Assembly: GCA_964632355.1 (NCBI GenBank)
Contig: CAZWBW010000010.1
Coordinates: 1-44,539 of the forward strand
Direction: 5' to 3'
DNA length: 44,539 nt
From: JALOAP01 sp964632355
Lineage (GTDB): Bacteria > Chloroflexota > Dehalococcoidia > Tepidiformales > Tepidiformaceae
Both the position numbers and the translations under genes were made by a program. Positions 1-7,091 of this stretch are shown here, one piece after another. Within the stretch, counting starts at the first letter, position 1. Every line of letters starts with the position of its first letter. The notes beneath the pieces were generated by a model that was not told the DNA's origin, made no database searches, and saw only the letters and a program-made list of their open reading frames with translations.

Positions 1-113
1 AGGGCCAGCACTTTCGTGATCGCCGCCGTCGTCGTCGTCTTCCCGTGGTCCACGTGACCAATCGTCCCAACGTTCACATGCGGCTTCGTCCGCTCGAACT
101 TTGCCTTCGCCAT
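1..113 (-). CDS. tuf: Elongation factor Tu, N-terminal fragment
   Basis: The reverse strand from ATG at 113 reads MAKAKFERTKPHVNVGTIG and continues HVDHGKTTTTAAITKVLA, which contains the P-loop (G1) motif GHVDHGKT of EF-Tu. Only 37 codons lie inside the window; the rest continues past position 1. EF-Tu carries aminoacyl-tRNA to the ribosome in a GTP-dependent way. Three tRNA genes lie just upstream on the same strand, as in the E. coli thrU-tufB operon, so tRNAs and tuf are probably cotranscribed. The identification is secure; the truncation is only due to the window edge. Confidence 0.96.
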   Translation of the reverse strand, partial: MAKAKFERTKPHVNVGTIGHVDHGKTTTTAAITKVLA

Positions 114-187
114 GGCAGTCCTGCCCTCCGGGCTAGCTAGTGTGGGATGTGAATCCGGCTCCGTGGTGGGGCCGGGGATTTCTGAAG

Positions 188-263
188 TGGAGCCCTCATC
201 CGGGATCGAACCGGAGACCTCGTTCTTACCAAGAACGCGCTCTGCCTGCTGAGCTATGAGGGC
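188..263 (-). tRNA. tRNA-Thr (anticodon GGT)
   Basis: The reverse strand folds as a complete cloverleaf: acceptor GCCCTCA pairs with TGAGGGC, the D-arm is GCTC..GAGC, and the anticodon stem CGTTC/GAACG holds loop TTGGTAA with anticodon GGT. The T-arm has the GGTTCGATCC core. The discriminator is T and CCA is encoded (188-190). It lies 74 nt upstream of tuf. Confidence 0.95.
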
Positions 264-283
264 TGGCCGGCTTCTTGCCGTTC

Positions 284-383
284 GCTATTGGCTATTGGTC
301 TGCTCCTTGCGGGGCCCGCCCGCGTTCTTCCGGGCGTGATTGCTATCAGCCAAGAGCCAATAGCCGATGGCCAATAGCCGATA
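284..383. repeat. Structured GGCTATTGGC repeat between tRNA genes
   Basis: Positions 284-298 (GCTATTGGCTATTGG) are matched in reverse complement at 350-364 with 14 of 15 bases, and a second copy of the GGCCAATAGC unit follows at 369-382. Between the arms a second hairpin can form: CGCCCG (317-322) with CGGGCG (331-336). The block fills the gap between tRNA-Tyr and tRNA-Thr(GGT). Related units occur at 8384-8417 and 44464-44480. Its function is unknown; RNA processing or a mobile mini-repeat are both possible. Confidence 0.7.
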
Positions 384-470
384 TGGTGGAGGGAGCAGGA
401 TTCGAACCTACGAAGCGCAAAGCGCGGCAGATTTACAGTCTGCTGCCATTAACCACTCGGCCATCCCTCC
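384..470 (-). tRNA. tRNA-Tyr (anticodon GTA)
   Basis: The reverse strand gives acceptor GGAGGGA/TCCCTCC, anticodon stem GCAGA/TCTGC with loop CTGTAAA (anticodon GTA) and a long variable arm (class II), as expected for bacterial tRNA-Tyr. The T-loop GGTTCGAATCC is intact, the discriminator is A and CCA is encoded (384-386). Confidence 0.95.
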
Positions 471-501
471 ACGGACGACCTCCCCAGCGGTCGTTTCGTG
501 C

Positions 502-577
502 TGGAGCCCGGGAGGGGACTCGAACCCCTAACCTACCGATTACAAGTCGGTTGCGCTGCCAATTGCGCCACCCGGGC
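502..577 (-). tRNA. tRNA-Thr (anticodon TGT)
   Basis: The reverse strand folds with acceptor GCCCGGG/CCCGGGC and anticodon stem ACCGA/TCGGT around loop CTTGTAA, anticodon TGT. The T-arm core is GGGGTTCGAGTCCCC. The discriminator is T and CCA is encoded (502-504). It is the first gene of the tRNA-tuf unit. Confidence 0.95.
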
Positions 578-614
578 CGGTCGGCGGGGTCAGCGTCCCT
601 TCGAATTCCAACAC

Positions 615-638
615 AAAAACGATCCGCCGGAGCGGATC
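615..638 (-). terminator. Promoter-proximal terminator-like hairpin
   Basis: On the minus strand GATCCGC and GCGGATC form a perfect 7-bp stem around TCCG (621-638), followed after one base by five T. It has the form of an intrinsic terminator, yet lies between the candidate tRNA promoter and the first tRNA, with no minus-strand gene upstream that it could end. It may attenuate the tRNA-tuf operon. Confidence 0.5.
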
Positions 639-645
639 AACACCA

Positions 646-674
646 AGTATGAGGCGGGTGTTTTTCTCTGGCAA
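646..674 (-). promoter_or_regulatory. Promoter of the tRNA-Thr/Tyr/Thr-tuf operon
   Basis: The minus strand has TTGCCA (669-674) and CATACT (646-651) separated by 17 nt, close to the sigma70 consensus and in the right place upstream of the tRNA cluster. The predicted start lies only a few bases before the hairpin at 621-638. Confidence 0.5.
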
Positions 675-741
675 GCGATTACCACCCGCGACCCGGTTCG
701 GTGGCTGGCCGAAGCCCTGCGCCACCTCCGCTCCCCTTCAT

Positions 742-747
742 TATAGT
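742..747 (+). promoter_or_regulatory. -10 element upstream of LLM oxidoreductase
   Basis: TATAGT stands out in GC-rich surroundings about 88 nt before the ATG at 836. No good -35 box is visible, so this is a tentative promoter. Confidence 0.35.
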
Positions 748-835
748 GCCTCCAAACGGTAGAAGGGCGAAGATCTTGCCGTGCCGCTCACCTACCGCGG
801 CGGCGGCCCGCCACTTCTCCCACCCGGAGGCAGCA

Positions 836-1840
836 ATGTTCGAAAAGCGCCTGGCACTCTCCGTGCCCTACGAATTCCCTCTCGCCGACCACGCCGAACT
901 CGCCCGCGAAATGGAGGCCCTCGGCTACCGCGATGCCTGGTCCTACGAAGTCGACGGCGGCGATTGCTTCACGCCGCTTGCAGTCATCGCACAGGCCACG
1001 CAGATGCGCCTCGGCACCGCAATCGCGAATGTCTACACCCGCGGCCCGGCCACCCTCGCCCAATCCGCGTCGTCCATCGCCGAGCTCGCCCCGGGCCGCT
1101 TCATCCTCGGTATCGGCTCTGGTTCGAAGCCGATCGTCGAAAACTGGAACAACCTCTCCTTTAAGAAGCCCGCAACGCGTGTGAAGGAGATGGTGCAGTT
1201 CCTCCGGCAGGCCCTCAGCGGCGAACGCGTGGTCTTCGAAGGCGAGACCTTCAAAGTTGATGGCTTCCGGCTCACCCGGCCGCCCAAGGAGCCCGTGCCC
1301 ATCCATGTCGCCGCACTGCGCGAAGGCATGCTTCGGGTCGCCGGGCAGGTCGCCGATGGTGTCTGCCTGAACTGGCTCTCGCCCGAAGACGTGAAGAAGT
1401 CCGTCGCCGTCGTCCGCCAGGCCGCCGCCGAGGCTGGCCGCGACCCGGCGTCTATCGAGATCACCGCGCGGCTCATGGTCAATATCGATGAGCCCGGCCC
1501 CGACACCGATACCGTTCTTCGCCGCTCCATCGCCGCCTACCTGAACGTGCCCACCTACCGAAAGTTCCATGAGTGGCTCGGGCGCACCCCCCAGCTCCAG
1601 GGCATGTGGGACGCCTGGGCGGCTGGCGACCGCAAGGCCGCACTCGATGCCATCCCGCAGCAGGCGCTCGACGAACTCTTCGTCAAAGGCACGCCCGCCG
1701 AGCGCCGCGAACAGGTACAGGCCTACCTCGACGCTGGCATCGACACCGCCTTCCTGTCGCTTTCGACCGCCGAGCGCGACCCGAAGAAGCGCGGCGAAAA
1801 GGTGCTGCAGGCTCTTCGCGATCACGCACCCCGCCGGTAA
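836..1840 (+). CDS. LLM class flavin/F420-dependent oxidoreductase
   Basis: 334 aa. The fold signature of the bacterial luciferase-like family is clear: an N-terminal beta strand and helix (HAELAREMEALGYRDAW), a GTAIANVYTRGP strand, the glycine-rich GRFILGIGSGS segment and a DGVCLNW motif in the C-terminal half. Such TIM-barrel enzymes use reduced FMN or F420 for oxidation or reduction of organic substrates in the cytoplasm; the substrate cannot be read from the sequence. The start at ATG 836 is supported by GGAGG five bases upstream; an in-frame upstream extension has no ribosome site and odd composition. It is a single-gene unit ended by a strong hairpin at 1869-1901. It is one of three LLM genes in the window. 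Confidence 0.88.
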   Translation: MFEKRLALSVPYEFPLADHAELAREMEALGYRDAWSYEVDGGDCFTPLAVIAQATQMRLGTAIANVYTRGPATLAQSASSIAELAPGRFILGIGSGSKPIVENWNNLSFKKPATRVKEMVQFLRQALSGERVVFEGETFKVDGFRLTRPPKEPVPIHVAALREGMLRVAGQVADGVCLNWLSPEDVKKSVAVVRQAAAEAGRDPASIEITARLMVNIDEPGPDTDTVLRRSIAAYLNVPTYRKFHEWLGRTPQLQGMWDAWAAGDRKAALDAIPQQALDELFVKGTPAERREQVQAYLDAGIDTAFLSLSTAERDPKKRGEKVLQALRDHAPRR

Positions 1841-1868
1841 AACGTCAACAGGTGACGCACAGATATGG

Positions 1869-1901
1869 CAGGCTCGCCCACCGATGACGTGGGCGAGCCT
1901 G
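1869..1901 (+). terminator. Terminator hairpin after LLM gene
   Basis: CAGGCTCGCCCAC and GTGGGCGAGCCTG form a perfect 13-bp stem around a 7-nt loop, 28 nt after the stop codon. The T-run is short (TTAG), so termination may depend on the hairpin itself. Confidence 0.65.
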
Positions 1902-1929
1902 TTAGCTTCGGGTCTGGGAAAATTGAGCG

Positions 1930-2016
1930 ATGAACGGCAAGTTGCTGGTCGCGCTCATCATCGCGGGTTGCGTCGCGCTGGTCCTCTTCTTCCAGCTCCT
2001 CAACGCAGTTTCCTGA
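1930..2016 (+). CDS. Possible 28-aa single-helix membrane micro-protein
   Basis: ATG at 1930 opens a 28-codon frame, MNGKLLVALIIAGCVALVLF and then FQLLNAVS. Lysine at 4 precedes about 18 hydrophobic residues, the pattern of a single transmembrane helix with the N-terminus inside. There is no good Shine-Dalgarno (only AAATTGAGCG upstream). It lies between the terminator of the LLM gene and the promoter of the surface protein. I do not recognise a family. A short hydrophobic frame can occur by chance, so this is only a candidate. Confidence 0.3.
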   Translation: MNGKLLVALIIAGCVALVLFFQLLNAVS

Positions 2017-2087
2017 GCAAAACGGGTTCGCCTCCAAAAGTTACACAGCGTTTACAGGGCGTCATGCGGGACTCGCGCGGTAGTCCA

Positions 2088-2116
2088 TTGACCTAACGTG
2101 CGGGTAACACGACACT
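2088..2116 (+). promoter_or_regulatory. Promoter of surface-protein gene
   Basis: TTGACC (2088-2093) and GACACT (2111-2116) are spaced 17 nt apart. Transcription would start near 2123 and give a short leader holding GAGGAG before the ATG at 2140. Confidence 0.45.
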
Positions 2117-2139
2117 GCGTTGCAATGAGGAGAGTATCC

Positions 2140-3726
2140 ATGGAGCGAGTGCGAATCCGTCCCCTGGCCATCGCCGCAGCCTTCGGTGCTTTGCTGCTGG
2201 CGGTTTTCATGGCGTCGGCCGACGCCGGTGCGAGCGGCACCCAGGCCTCGTTGGTGCCGCGCAAGCTTCCGTATACGAAGGTGGTGCCCGCCCTCCTGCC
2301 GAATAGCAAGGAGAACACGAGCGTCATCGCCCAGAACGATGGCAACGCTCCGGCCACCATCGCGCTCGACGTGTACACCCCCGCGGGCGTCCTTATCTCG
2401 CAGGCGAGCAAGGTTGAGGCCAACGTCCCCGCGGGCGGCACGCGCACGTTCGCTCAGGCGATCAATACCGGTCTTACCCCGGGCTTCCGCGGTGTCGGTG
2501 TCCTGTCCAGCGACCAGCCGCTGAACGCTCTCCTCGTTCGCGACATCGAAAACGTCTCGAGCCGCGCGAAGTCCTACTCGGTGCATAACGCGTACTCGAC
2601 CGGCGCGAACAAGGTGTCGCTCCCCTATATCTCGAACCAGCTCAACGGCACCTACAACACCCGCTTCGCCATCGCGAACACCGGCAACACCACCGCCTGC
2701 GTCAAGATCCAGTACGCCTTCCTCGGCGGTGGCGGCTACACCGACAACGGCCCGGGTGGTGGCGGCTGCGCAAGCGGTTATCCGGTACCGGTGAACGGCC
2801 AGATCGCGTTCGGCCCGCACAGCGTCCCCGCTGAGGGCACGACCGCCATGCCCGCCGCGACCGTCGGCAAGCTGATGGCGGCTACCGTGACCTCCACCGG
2901 CGCTCCGGTTACCGTCGCCGTCGACGCCTACCTGCAGACCGGTCTCCGCAAGCTCGCGAGCTACGACGGCTTCATCGTCGGCGAAGGCGACGACCCGAAC
3001 GACGATATCGGCAAGTCGATCATCATCCCGCTCGCCATCAAGCTCGACGGGTACTACTCGCAGATCCTGCTGTCGAACCCGAACAACTCGCCGGTCAACG
3101 CAACAATCACCTACCGCAGCAACTCCGGCCAGACGTACGTGGTGAACCGCCAGATACCGGCGAACGGCACCGCCAACAGCTCTGTCTACGACCCCGACAG
3201 CCCGATTCCCGAAGGCTTCGTGGGTGCGGCGACCATCACGGCGGACCAGCCCATCGCTGCGGTGCTCTTCCGCTCGAAGATGACTGGCCCGGGCACCTTC
3301 GTCGACCAGGACCTCTACACTGCTGCGAACGGCGTTCCCGCGGATCGCGCTACTACGACCGTCAAGCTGCCGCTCATCTTCCGCCACATGTACAAGACCG
3401 GCAGCCAGCTGGGCTACAACACCTGGGTCAGCGTCGCCGTCGCCGATGGCAGCACCGCGAATCTTCAGCTGCGGACCGTCACGGACACGACGAGCACGCC
3501 TGCTTCCTGTGGCGCGGCTCCGGAGTACAACACCACCCGCACGATCAACGGCTCGTTCGTCTTCTACCAGGGCCTGGACACCGACAACGGCCTCGGCGCT
3601 GCTCCGAACTGCCTCTGGGGTGGTATGACCATCACCAGCAACAAGCCCATCATCGCTATCGCCAACTCGACCAACGACCTCCGCATTGGCGACAACGACG
3701 GCATCTACAACGCCTTCAGTCGCTAA
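2140..3726 (+). CDS. Secreted four-repeat surface protein
   Basis: 528 aa. A signal peptide is evident: basic start MERVRIRP, a hydrophobic stretch (about residues 9-27) and an Ala-rich cleavage zone near ASADAGAS. The rest has no predicted membrane helix and is rich in N, T, G and V, typical of beta-sandwich extracellular proteins. I see four related modules, each opening with a P-[LY]-I/LP-like strand (VVPALLP, VSLPYIS, IIIPLAI, VKLPLIF), passing through an N-T/P-N-x-x-P turn and closing with G-x-x-I-T-S/A-D-Q-P-I-x-A-V. GAGGAG lies 7 nt before the chosen ATG. A strong terminator follows, so it is monocistronic. It may be an S-layer or adhesin-like protein (inference). The next gene downstream is a polysaccharide flippase. 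Confidence 0.75.
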   Translation: MERVRIRPLAIAAAFGALLLAVFMASADAGASGTQASLVPRKLPYTKVVPALLPNSKENTSVIAQNDGNAPATIALDVYTPAGVLISQASKVEANVPAGGTRTFAQAINTGLTPGFRGVGVLSSDQPLNALLVRDIENVSSRAKSYSVHNAYSTGANKVSLPYISNQLNGTYNTRFAIANTGNTTACVKIQYAFLGGGGYTDNGPGGGGCASGYPVPVNGQIAFGPHSVPAEGTTAMPAATVGKLMAATVTSTGAPVTVAVDAYLQTGLRKLASYDGFIVGEGDDPNDDIGKSIIIPLAIKLDGYYSQILLSNPNNSPVNATITYRSNSGQTYVVNRQIPANGTANSSVYDPDSPIPEGFVGAATITADQPIAAVLFRSKMTGPGTFVDQDLYTAANGVPADRATTTVKLPLIFRHMYKTGSQLGYNTWVSVAVADGSTANLQLRTVTDTTSTPASCGAAPEYNTTRTINGSFVFYQGLDTDNGLGAAPNCLWGGMTITSNKPIIAIANSTNDLRIGDNDGIYNAFSR

Positions 3727-3745
3727 GTTCAGAGTTGTTCAACAA

Positions 3746-3776
3746 GGGGCGGCCTGAACACACAGGCCGCCCCTTC
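3746..3776 (+). terminator. Intrinsic terminator after surface protein
   Basis: GGGGCGGCCTG and CAGGCCGCCCC form a perfect 11-bp stem with a 6-nt loop, followed by TTCGTGTTT, 20 nt after the stop codon. Confidence 0.8.
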
Positions 3777-3783
3777 GTGTTTG

Positions 3784-3799
3784 CACGGGTGTTCCCGTG
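3784..3799 (+). terminator. Second small hairpin downstream
   Basis: CACGGG and CCCGTG pair around TGTT directly after the main terminator. It may back up termination. The remaining bases to 3922 show nothing further that I can name. Confidence 0.35.
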
Positions 3800-3922
3800 T
3801 CTTGGTACAGCATGCGGAGACTCACCAACGCCCCCGCGCGGCGGTTAAGCATTCGGAAGAGCCGATGCCCCAGGTTGGAGAACGTGCTCGGCCGGCCACC
3901 CGTCTGTAGCGAAACCGTGCCG

Positions 3923-3928
3923 TAGTAT
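3923..3928 (+). promoter_or_regulatory. -10 box giving a leaderless flippase mRNA
   Basis: TAGTAT lies 7 nt before the ATG at 3936 and no Shine-Dalgarno is present. Transcription would start at or next to the A of the start codon. The same arrangement recurs at four other genes in the window. Confidence 0.45.
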
Positions 3929-3935
3929 GGCCACG

Positions 3936-5240
3936 ATGTCGATCGCCTACGGCGGTGTGCTCGCCTTCCTCTTCCGCGTTCTCAACGCGGTCATCGCCTT
4001 CGCCATCGTTGTCCTTGTCGAGCGGGCCAGCGATTTCGGCGCCTTCGGTCTTGGAATCACCGTCATCGGCATCGTTACGGCGCTAACGGGCGGGATGACC
4101 GCCTCCGTCGCCTACCAGATCTCGAACCAGGGACGTGTAGCGGGCCGCGTGCTCCTGAGCGGTATGGCGCCCATGGTCACTCTGAGCGCCCTCGCGATCG
4201 TGGCCGGGCTCGTCGGCGGCTCGGTGCTCTCAGGAGACGCAGGAGCAGCAGCCAGGCCCGTCGCCTTTGCGGGCGCAGCCATCATGCTCAACAGCGTTGT
4301 CACCGGCGTCTTCCTGGGGCGTGGAGCCTTCGTCCGGTACAACGTCGCGCTCGTCGCTCCGCCACTCTTCTCGCTCATCTCCATCGCGTTCGTGTTCTTC
4401 GTACTGAACGAACGCACCGCGAGCGGTGCGCTGGCGTCGTACGCCGCCGGGCAGTGGCTCGCGTTCGCCGCGGCGTTCGTCTACGGCCACCGGCAGCTCA
4501 CCACGTCGATCGCCTTCGACCCACGGCTTTCGATCGCGATGGTGACCTTCGGCGCCACGGGCGCGCTCTCCAGCGTCGTCTCGTTCCTCGGCTATCGTGG
4601 CGACCAGTTCGTCGTCGCCGGGTTCGAAGGGAAAGAAGGCGTCGGCGTCTATCTGCTGGCCGTCGTGGTCGCCGAGTCCGTCTGGCAGGTGAGCGGCTCG
4701 CTGGCCCTCGCGACGTACGCCCGCGTCGGCGCTGCCACCCGCCAGGAAGCCGCCGAGCTAACCGCTCGTGTCATGCGCCACACCATCCTGCTGCTTGTCA
4801 TCGCCTGTAGCGTGCTGTTCCTCGCCGCTGACCTGATCGCCACGCTCGTCTTCTCGAATAGCGCCATCGCGACGCCGCTGCGGCTCCTCGTTCCCGGCGT
4901 GCTCGTGTACAGCCTTGCGTCGTCGCTCGCGGGCTTCTACACGTACCAGCGGGGCCTGCCGTGGGTTTCGGCGGTCATCGCCTCCGTTGCGCTCGGTACG
5001 AACATCGGACTCGCCTTTGTGTTCGTCCCCATCATGGGCGTCAAAGGCGCCGCGCTGGCGAAAACGCTCGGCTACACCGCGGCCATCGTCCCGTCGCTGC
5101 TGGTGTTCATGCGGCAGGAAGGCATTCGGCCGGCGCAAATCCTGCGTGTCTCGCGCGCAGACCTCGAAGATTACCGGACGCTGCTGCTGCGCCTGCGTGG
5201 CCTCCTCCGGCCATCGCCCCAGGCTGCGCCGCTACGCTGA
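3936..5240 (+). CDS. Oligosaccharide flippase (Wzx/MATE-like)
   Basis: 434 aa, almost entirely hydrophobic with about 12-14 transmembrane helices and short loops, as in the polysaccharide biosynthesis/MOP exporter superfamily. The N-terminal helix contains FRVLNAVIAFAIVVLVERA and is followed by the FGAFGLGITVIGI segment typical of Wzx-type proteins; helix 7 region has YRGDQFVVAGFEG, matching the Y-x-D-x-x-x-L motif of flippases. It would move lipid-linked oligosaccharides across the membrane for surface glycans. ATG 3936 is chosen because of the -10 box 7 nt upstream; ATG 3927 in the same frame overlaps that box. The 3' end overlaps the convergent ATPase gene by 9 nt. No glycosyltransferases are adjacent, so the substrate is unknown. 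Confidence 0.8.
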   Translation: MSIAYGGVLAFLFRVLNAVIAFAIVVLVERASDFGAFGLGITVIGIVTALTGGMTASVAYQISNQGRVAGRVLLSGMAPMVTLSALAIVAGLVGGSVLSGDAGAAARPVAFAGAAIMLNSVVTGVFLGRGAFVRYNVALVAPPLFSLISIAFVFFVLNERTASGALASYAAGQWLAFAAAFVYGHRQLTTSIAFDPRLSIAMVTFGATGALSSVVSFLGYRGDQFVVAGFEGKEGVGVYLLAVVVAESVWQVSGSLALATYARVGAATRQEAAELTARVMRHTILLLVIACSVLFLAADLIATLVFSNSAIATPLRLLVPGVLVYSLASSLAGFYTYQRGLPWVSAVIASVALGTNIGLAFVFVPIMGVKGAALAKTLGYTAAIVPSLLVFMRQEGIRPAQILRVSRADLEDYRTLLLRLRGLLRPSPQAAPLR

Positions 5241-6044
5241 CGGTTCCTCAGGCTGCGCCGAATTCGAACCGCTGCTGGCCTGCGGCAGCGGTATCGGGAG
5301 CCCCGTTACCGGGTCCTCGAGCACCATCATCGGCGTGGCGAACACTCGCTCGAGCGCTGCCGGCGTGAACACCTCCCGCGGCGGCCCGTCGAATTCGACA
5401 CGCCCGTCGCGCATGGCGATGACGCGATCGGCAAACCGCGCCGTAAGCACCAGGTCGTGCAGCACCGCCACCACGGTCATGCCTTCGCGGTTCAGCCTCC
5501 GGACAAGTTCGAGCACCTCCACCTGGTGCTGGATGTCGAGGAAGCTCGTCGGTTCGTCGAGCAGCAGCACCTTCGGCTGCTGAGCCAGCGCCAGAGCGAT
5601 CCACGCCCGCTGCCGTTCGCCGCCCGACATCTGCCCAAGCGGCCGGTCCGAAAAGCGCAGCACGTCGGCCGCCTTCATCGCCCATTCCACCGCTTCGAAG
5701 TCAGGCTTCGTCGCGCGCTGGAGGATGCCCTGGTGGGGATACCGTCCGCGCCACACGAGCTCCCGCACCGTCAGGTCCAGCCCCGCCTCGGGCGACTGCG
5801 GCAGGATCGCAAGCATCCGCGCGACCTCTCGCGATGGCATGCGGTGGATGTCGTTCTCGCCCAGCAACACCTGCCCGGAGATGGGCCGGTGGAGGCGCGC
5901 CATGCCCCGCAGGAGTGTGCTCTTGCCGCTCCCGTTCGGGCCCACGATGGCCACCATCTCGCCCGATTCGATGTCGAGCGAAACGCCTTCGACCACCGGG
6001 GTGTGGCCGTATCCGAGCGTGAGGTCGCGGACAGTGAGCTTCAT
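5232..6044 (-). CDS. ABC transporter ATPase, FecE/FhuC/BtuD type
   Basis: 270 aa, the usual length. Walker A GPNGSGKST is at residues 35-43, the ABC signature reads LGQMSGGERQRAWIAL, Walker B reads VLLLDEPTSFLD and the switch histidine lies in VVAVLHDL. It powers import of iron-siderophore, haem or cobalamin by the type II importer encoded just upstream. The start ATG overlaps the permease stop as ATGA (6041-6044), so translation is coupled. The C-terminal part after the H-loop (REVFTPAALERVF) is the usual FecE-family tail. Substrate cannot be decided from the ATPase. Confidence 0.92.
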   Translation of the reverse strand: MKLTVRDLTLGYGHTPVVEGVSLDIESGEMVAIVGPNGSGKSTLLRGMARLHRPISGQVLLGENDIHRMPSREVARMLAILPQSPEAGLDLTVRELVWRGRYPHQGILQRATKPDFEAVEWAMKAADVLRFSDRPLGQMSGGERQRAWIALALAQQPKVLLLDEPTSFLDIQHQVEVLELVRRLNREGMTVVAVLHDLVLTARFADRVIAMRDGRVEFDGPPREVFTPAALERVFATPMMVLEDPVTGLPIPLPQASSGSNSAQPEEPSA

Positions 6045-7075
6045 CGGAACTTGACGAGGTAGAGCAGGAAGGGAGCGCCGATCGCTGCTGTGATGATCCC
6101 CATCGGGATCTCCGACGGGGCGATGACGAGCCGCGCGACGAGGTCGGCGGACGTCACCAGGAGCGCGCCATACAGCGCCGAAAGCGGGATGAGCCAGCGG
6201 TGATCCGAACCGATGCTGAATCGCGCGAGGTGGGGGCATACAAGTCCTACAAAGCTGACCAGCCCGGCCGTCGAGACCGCCGCTGCCGTCAGGATGCCAC
6301 AGACTGCGAGAATCGCGAGGCGCGTCCGGTCGGTGACCACACCAAGGCCGGCAGCGACTTCGTCGCCGAGCTGCAGCACGTTGAGCCGGCCCGCCAGCAG
6401 GAGCGACGCCACCAGCCCCACGACCGCGTACGGGAGCATGGCGTGGAACTCGATCCACTCAGCGGCATAGAGCCCGCCCGCCAGGAACCCCAGGCTCGTC
6501 TGCAAAAACGTCCGGGAGCTCGAGAGGAGCCCCACGATCGCAGCCCCGAAAAACGCCGAAAGCGCCACGCCCGAAAGCGCGAGCCGCACGGGCGAGACCA
6601 CCCCCCGCCACGCGATGAAGAAGAGGATGAACGCGCCGGCGAGTCCCCCGGCCATGCAGCTCATCGCGAGACCCCATTGCGGGATCGTCGGGTTGATCAC
6701 CAACGCGGTAGCGCTCGCGAGGCCTGCCGCAGCCGTGATGCCAAGGATCGTCGGGTCCGCCAGCGGGTTTCGCGTCACGCCCTGGAGCATCGCCCCGGCC
6801 ACCGCCAGCGTCGCGCCCACGAAGATGCCGTTCAGGAACCGCGGGTACCGGATCTGCCAGACGACGTTGCGGGCGAACACGTTCGAATCCGACGTGAGCC
6901 CCGACCAGACCTCCGCGGGCGACAGGTTGATCGCTCCGTACATCAGCGTCAGGAACCCGACGATCAGCAGCAGGACCAGCCCGCCCGAAAGGAACAACAA
7001 AGGACGGCCAATCCCCAGGCCCGCCCGGCGCTGGAGTGCGACTGTGCGAGCCGAAGGAGTGGCCGTCCCTGCCAT
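6041..7075 (-). CDS. Iron-chelate/cobalamin ABC permease (FecCD family)
   Basis: 344 aa with about 10 transmembrane helices, the BtuC/FecCD design. The family motifs RYPRFLNGIFVGATLAVAGA and MLQGVTRNPLADPTILGI are present, as is the C-terminal HLARFSIGSDHRWLIPLSAL with the cytoplasmic EIPMGIITAAIGAPFL coupling segment. It forms the membrane channel with the ATPase below. The ATG at 7075 lies 16 nt after the binding-protein stop; a further in-frame upstream extension is Arg-rich and overlaps the lipoprotein gene, so it is not used. The middle gene of a three-gene minus-strand operon. Confidence 0.92.
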   Translation of the reverse strand: MAGTATPSARTVALQRRAGLGIGRPLLFLSGGLVLLLIVGFLTLMYGAINLSPAEVWSGLTSDSNVFARNVVWQIRYPRFLNGIFVGATLAVAGAMLQGVTRNPLADPTILGITAAAGLASATALVINPTIPQWGLAMSCMAGGLAGAFILFFIAWRGVVSPVRLALSGVALSAFFGAAIVGLLSSSRTFLQTSLGFLAGGLYAAEWIEFHAMLPYAVVGLVASLLLAGRLNVLQLGDEVAAGLGVVTDRTRLAILAVCGILTAAAVSTAGLVSFVGLVCPHLARFSIGSDHRWLIPLSALYGALLVTSADLVARLVIAPSEIPMGIITAAIGAPFLLYLVKFR

Positions 7076-7091
7076 TACCCGTCCTGGTTGG

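Noticed and set aside
284..383. CRISPR array
   Set aside because: Units are short, tandem and imperfect without spacers of constant length; no cas genes.
701..835. N-terminal extension of the first LLM gene
   Set aside because: ATG 836 has GGAGG and begins the conserved fold; the extension is Pro/Arg-rich and covers the likely promoter.
2062..3387. Antisense frame opposite the surface protein
   Set aside because: The plus strand has signal peptide, promoter, ribosome site and terminator; the minus frame has none.
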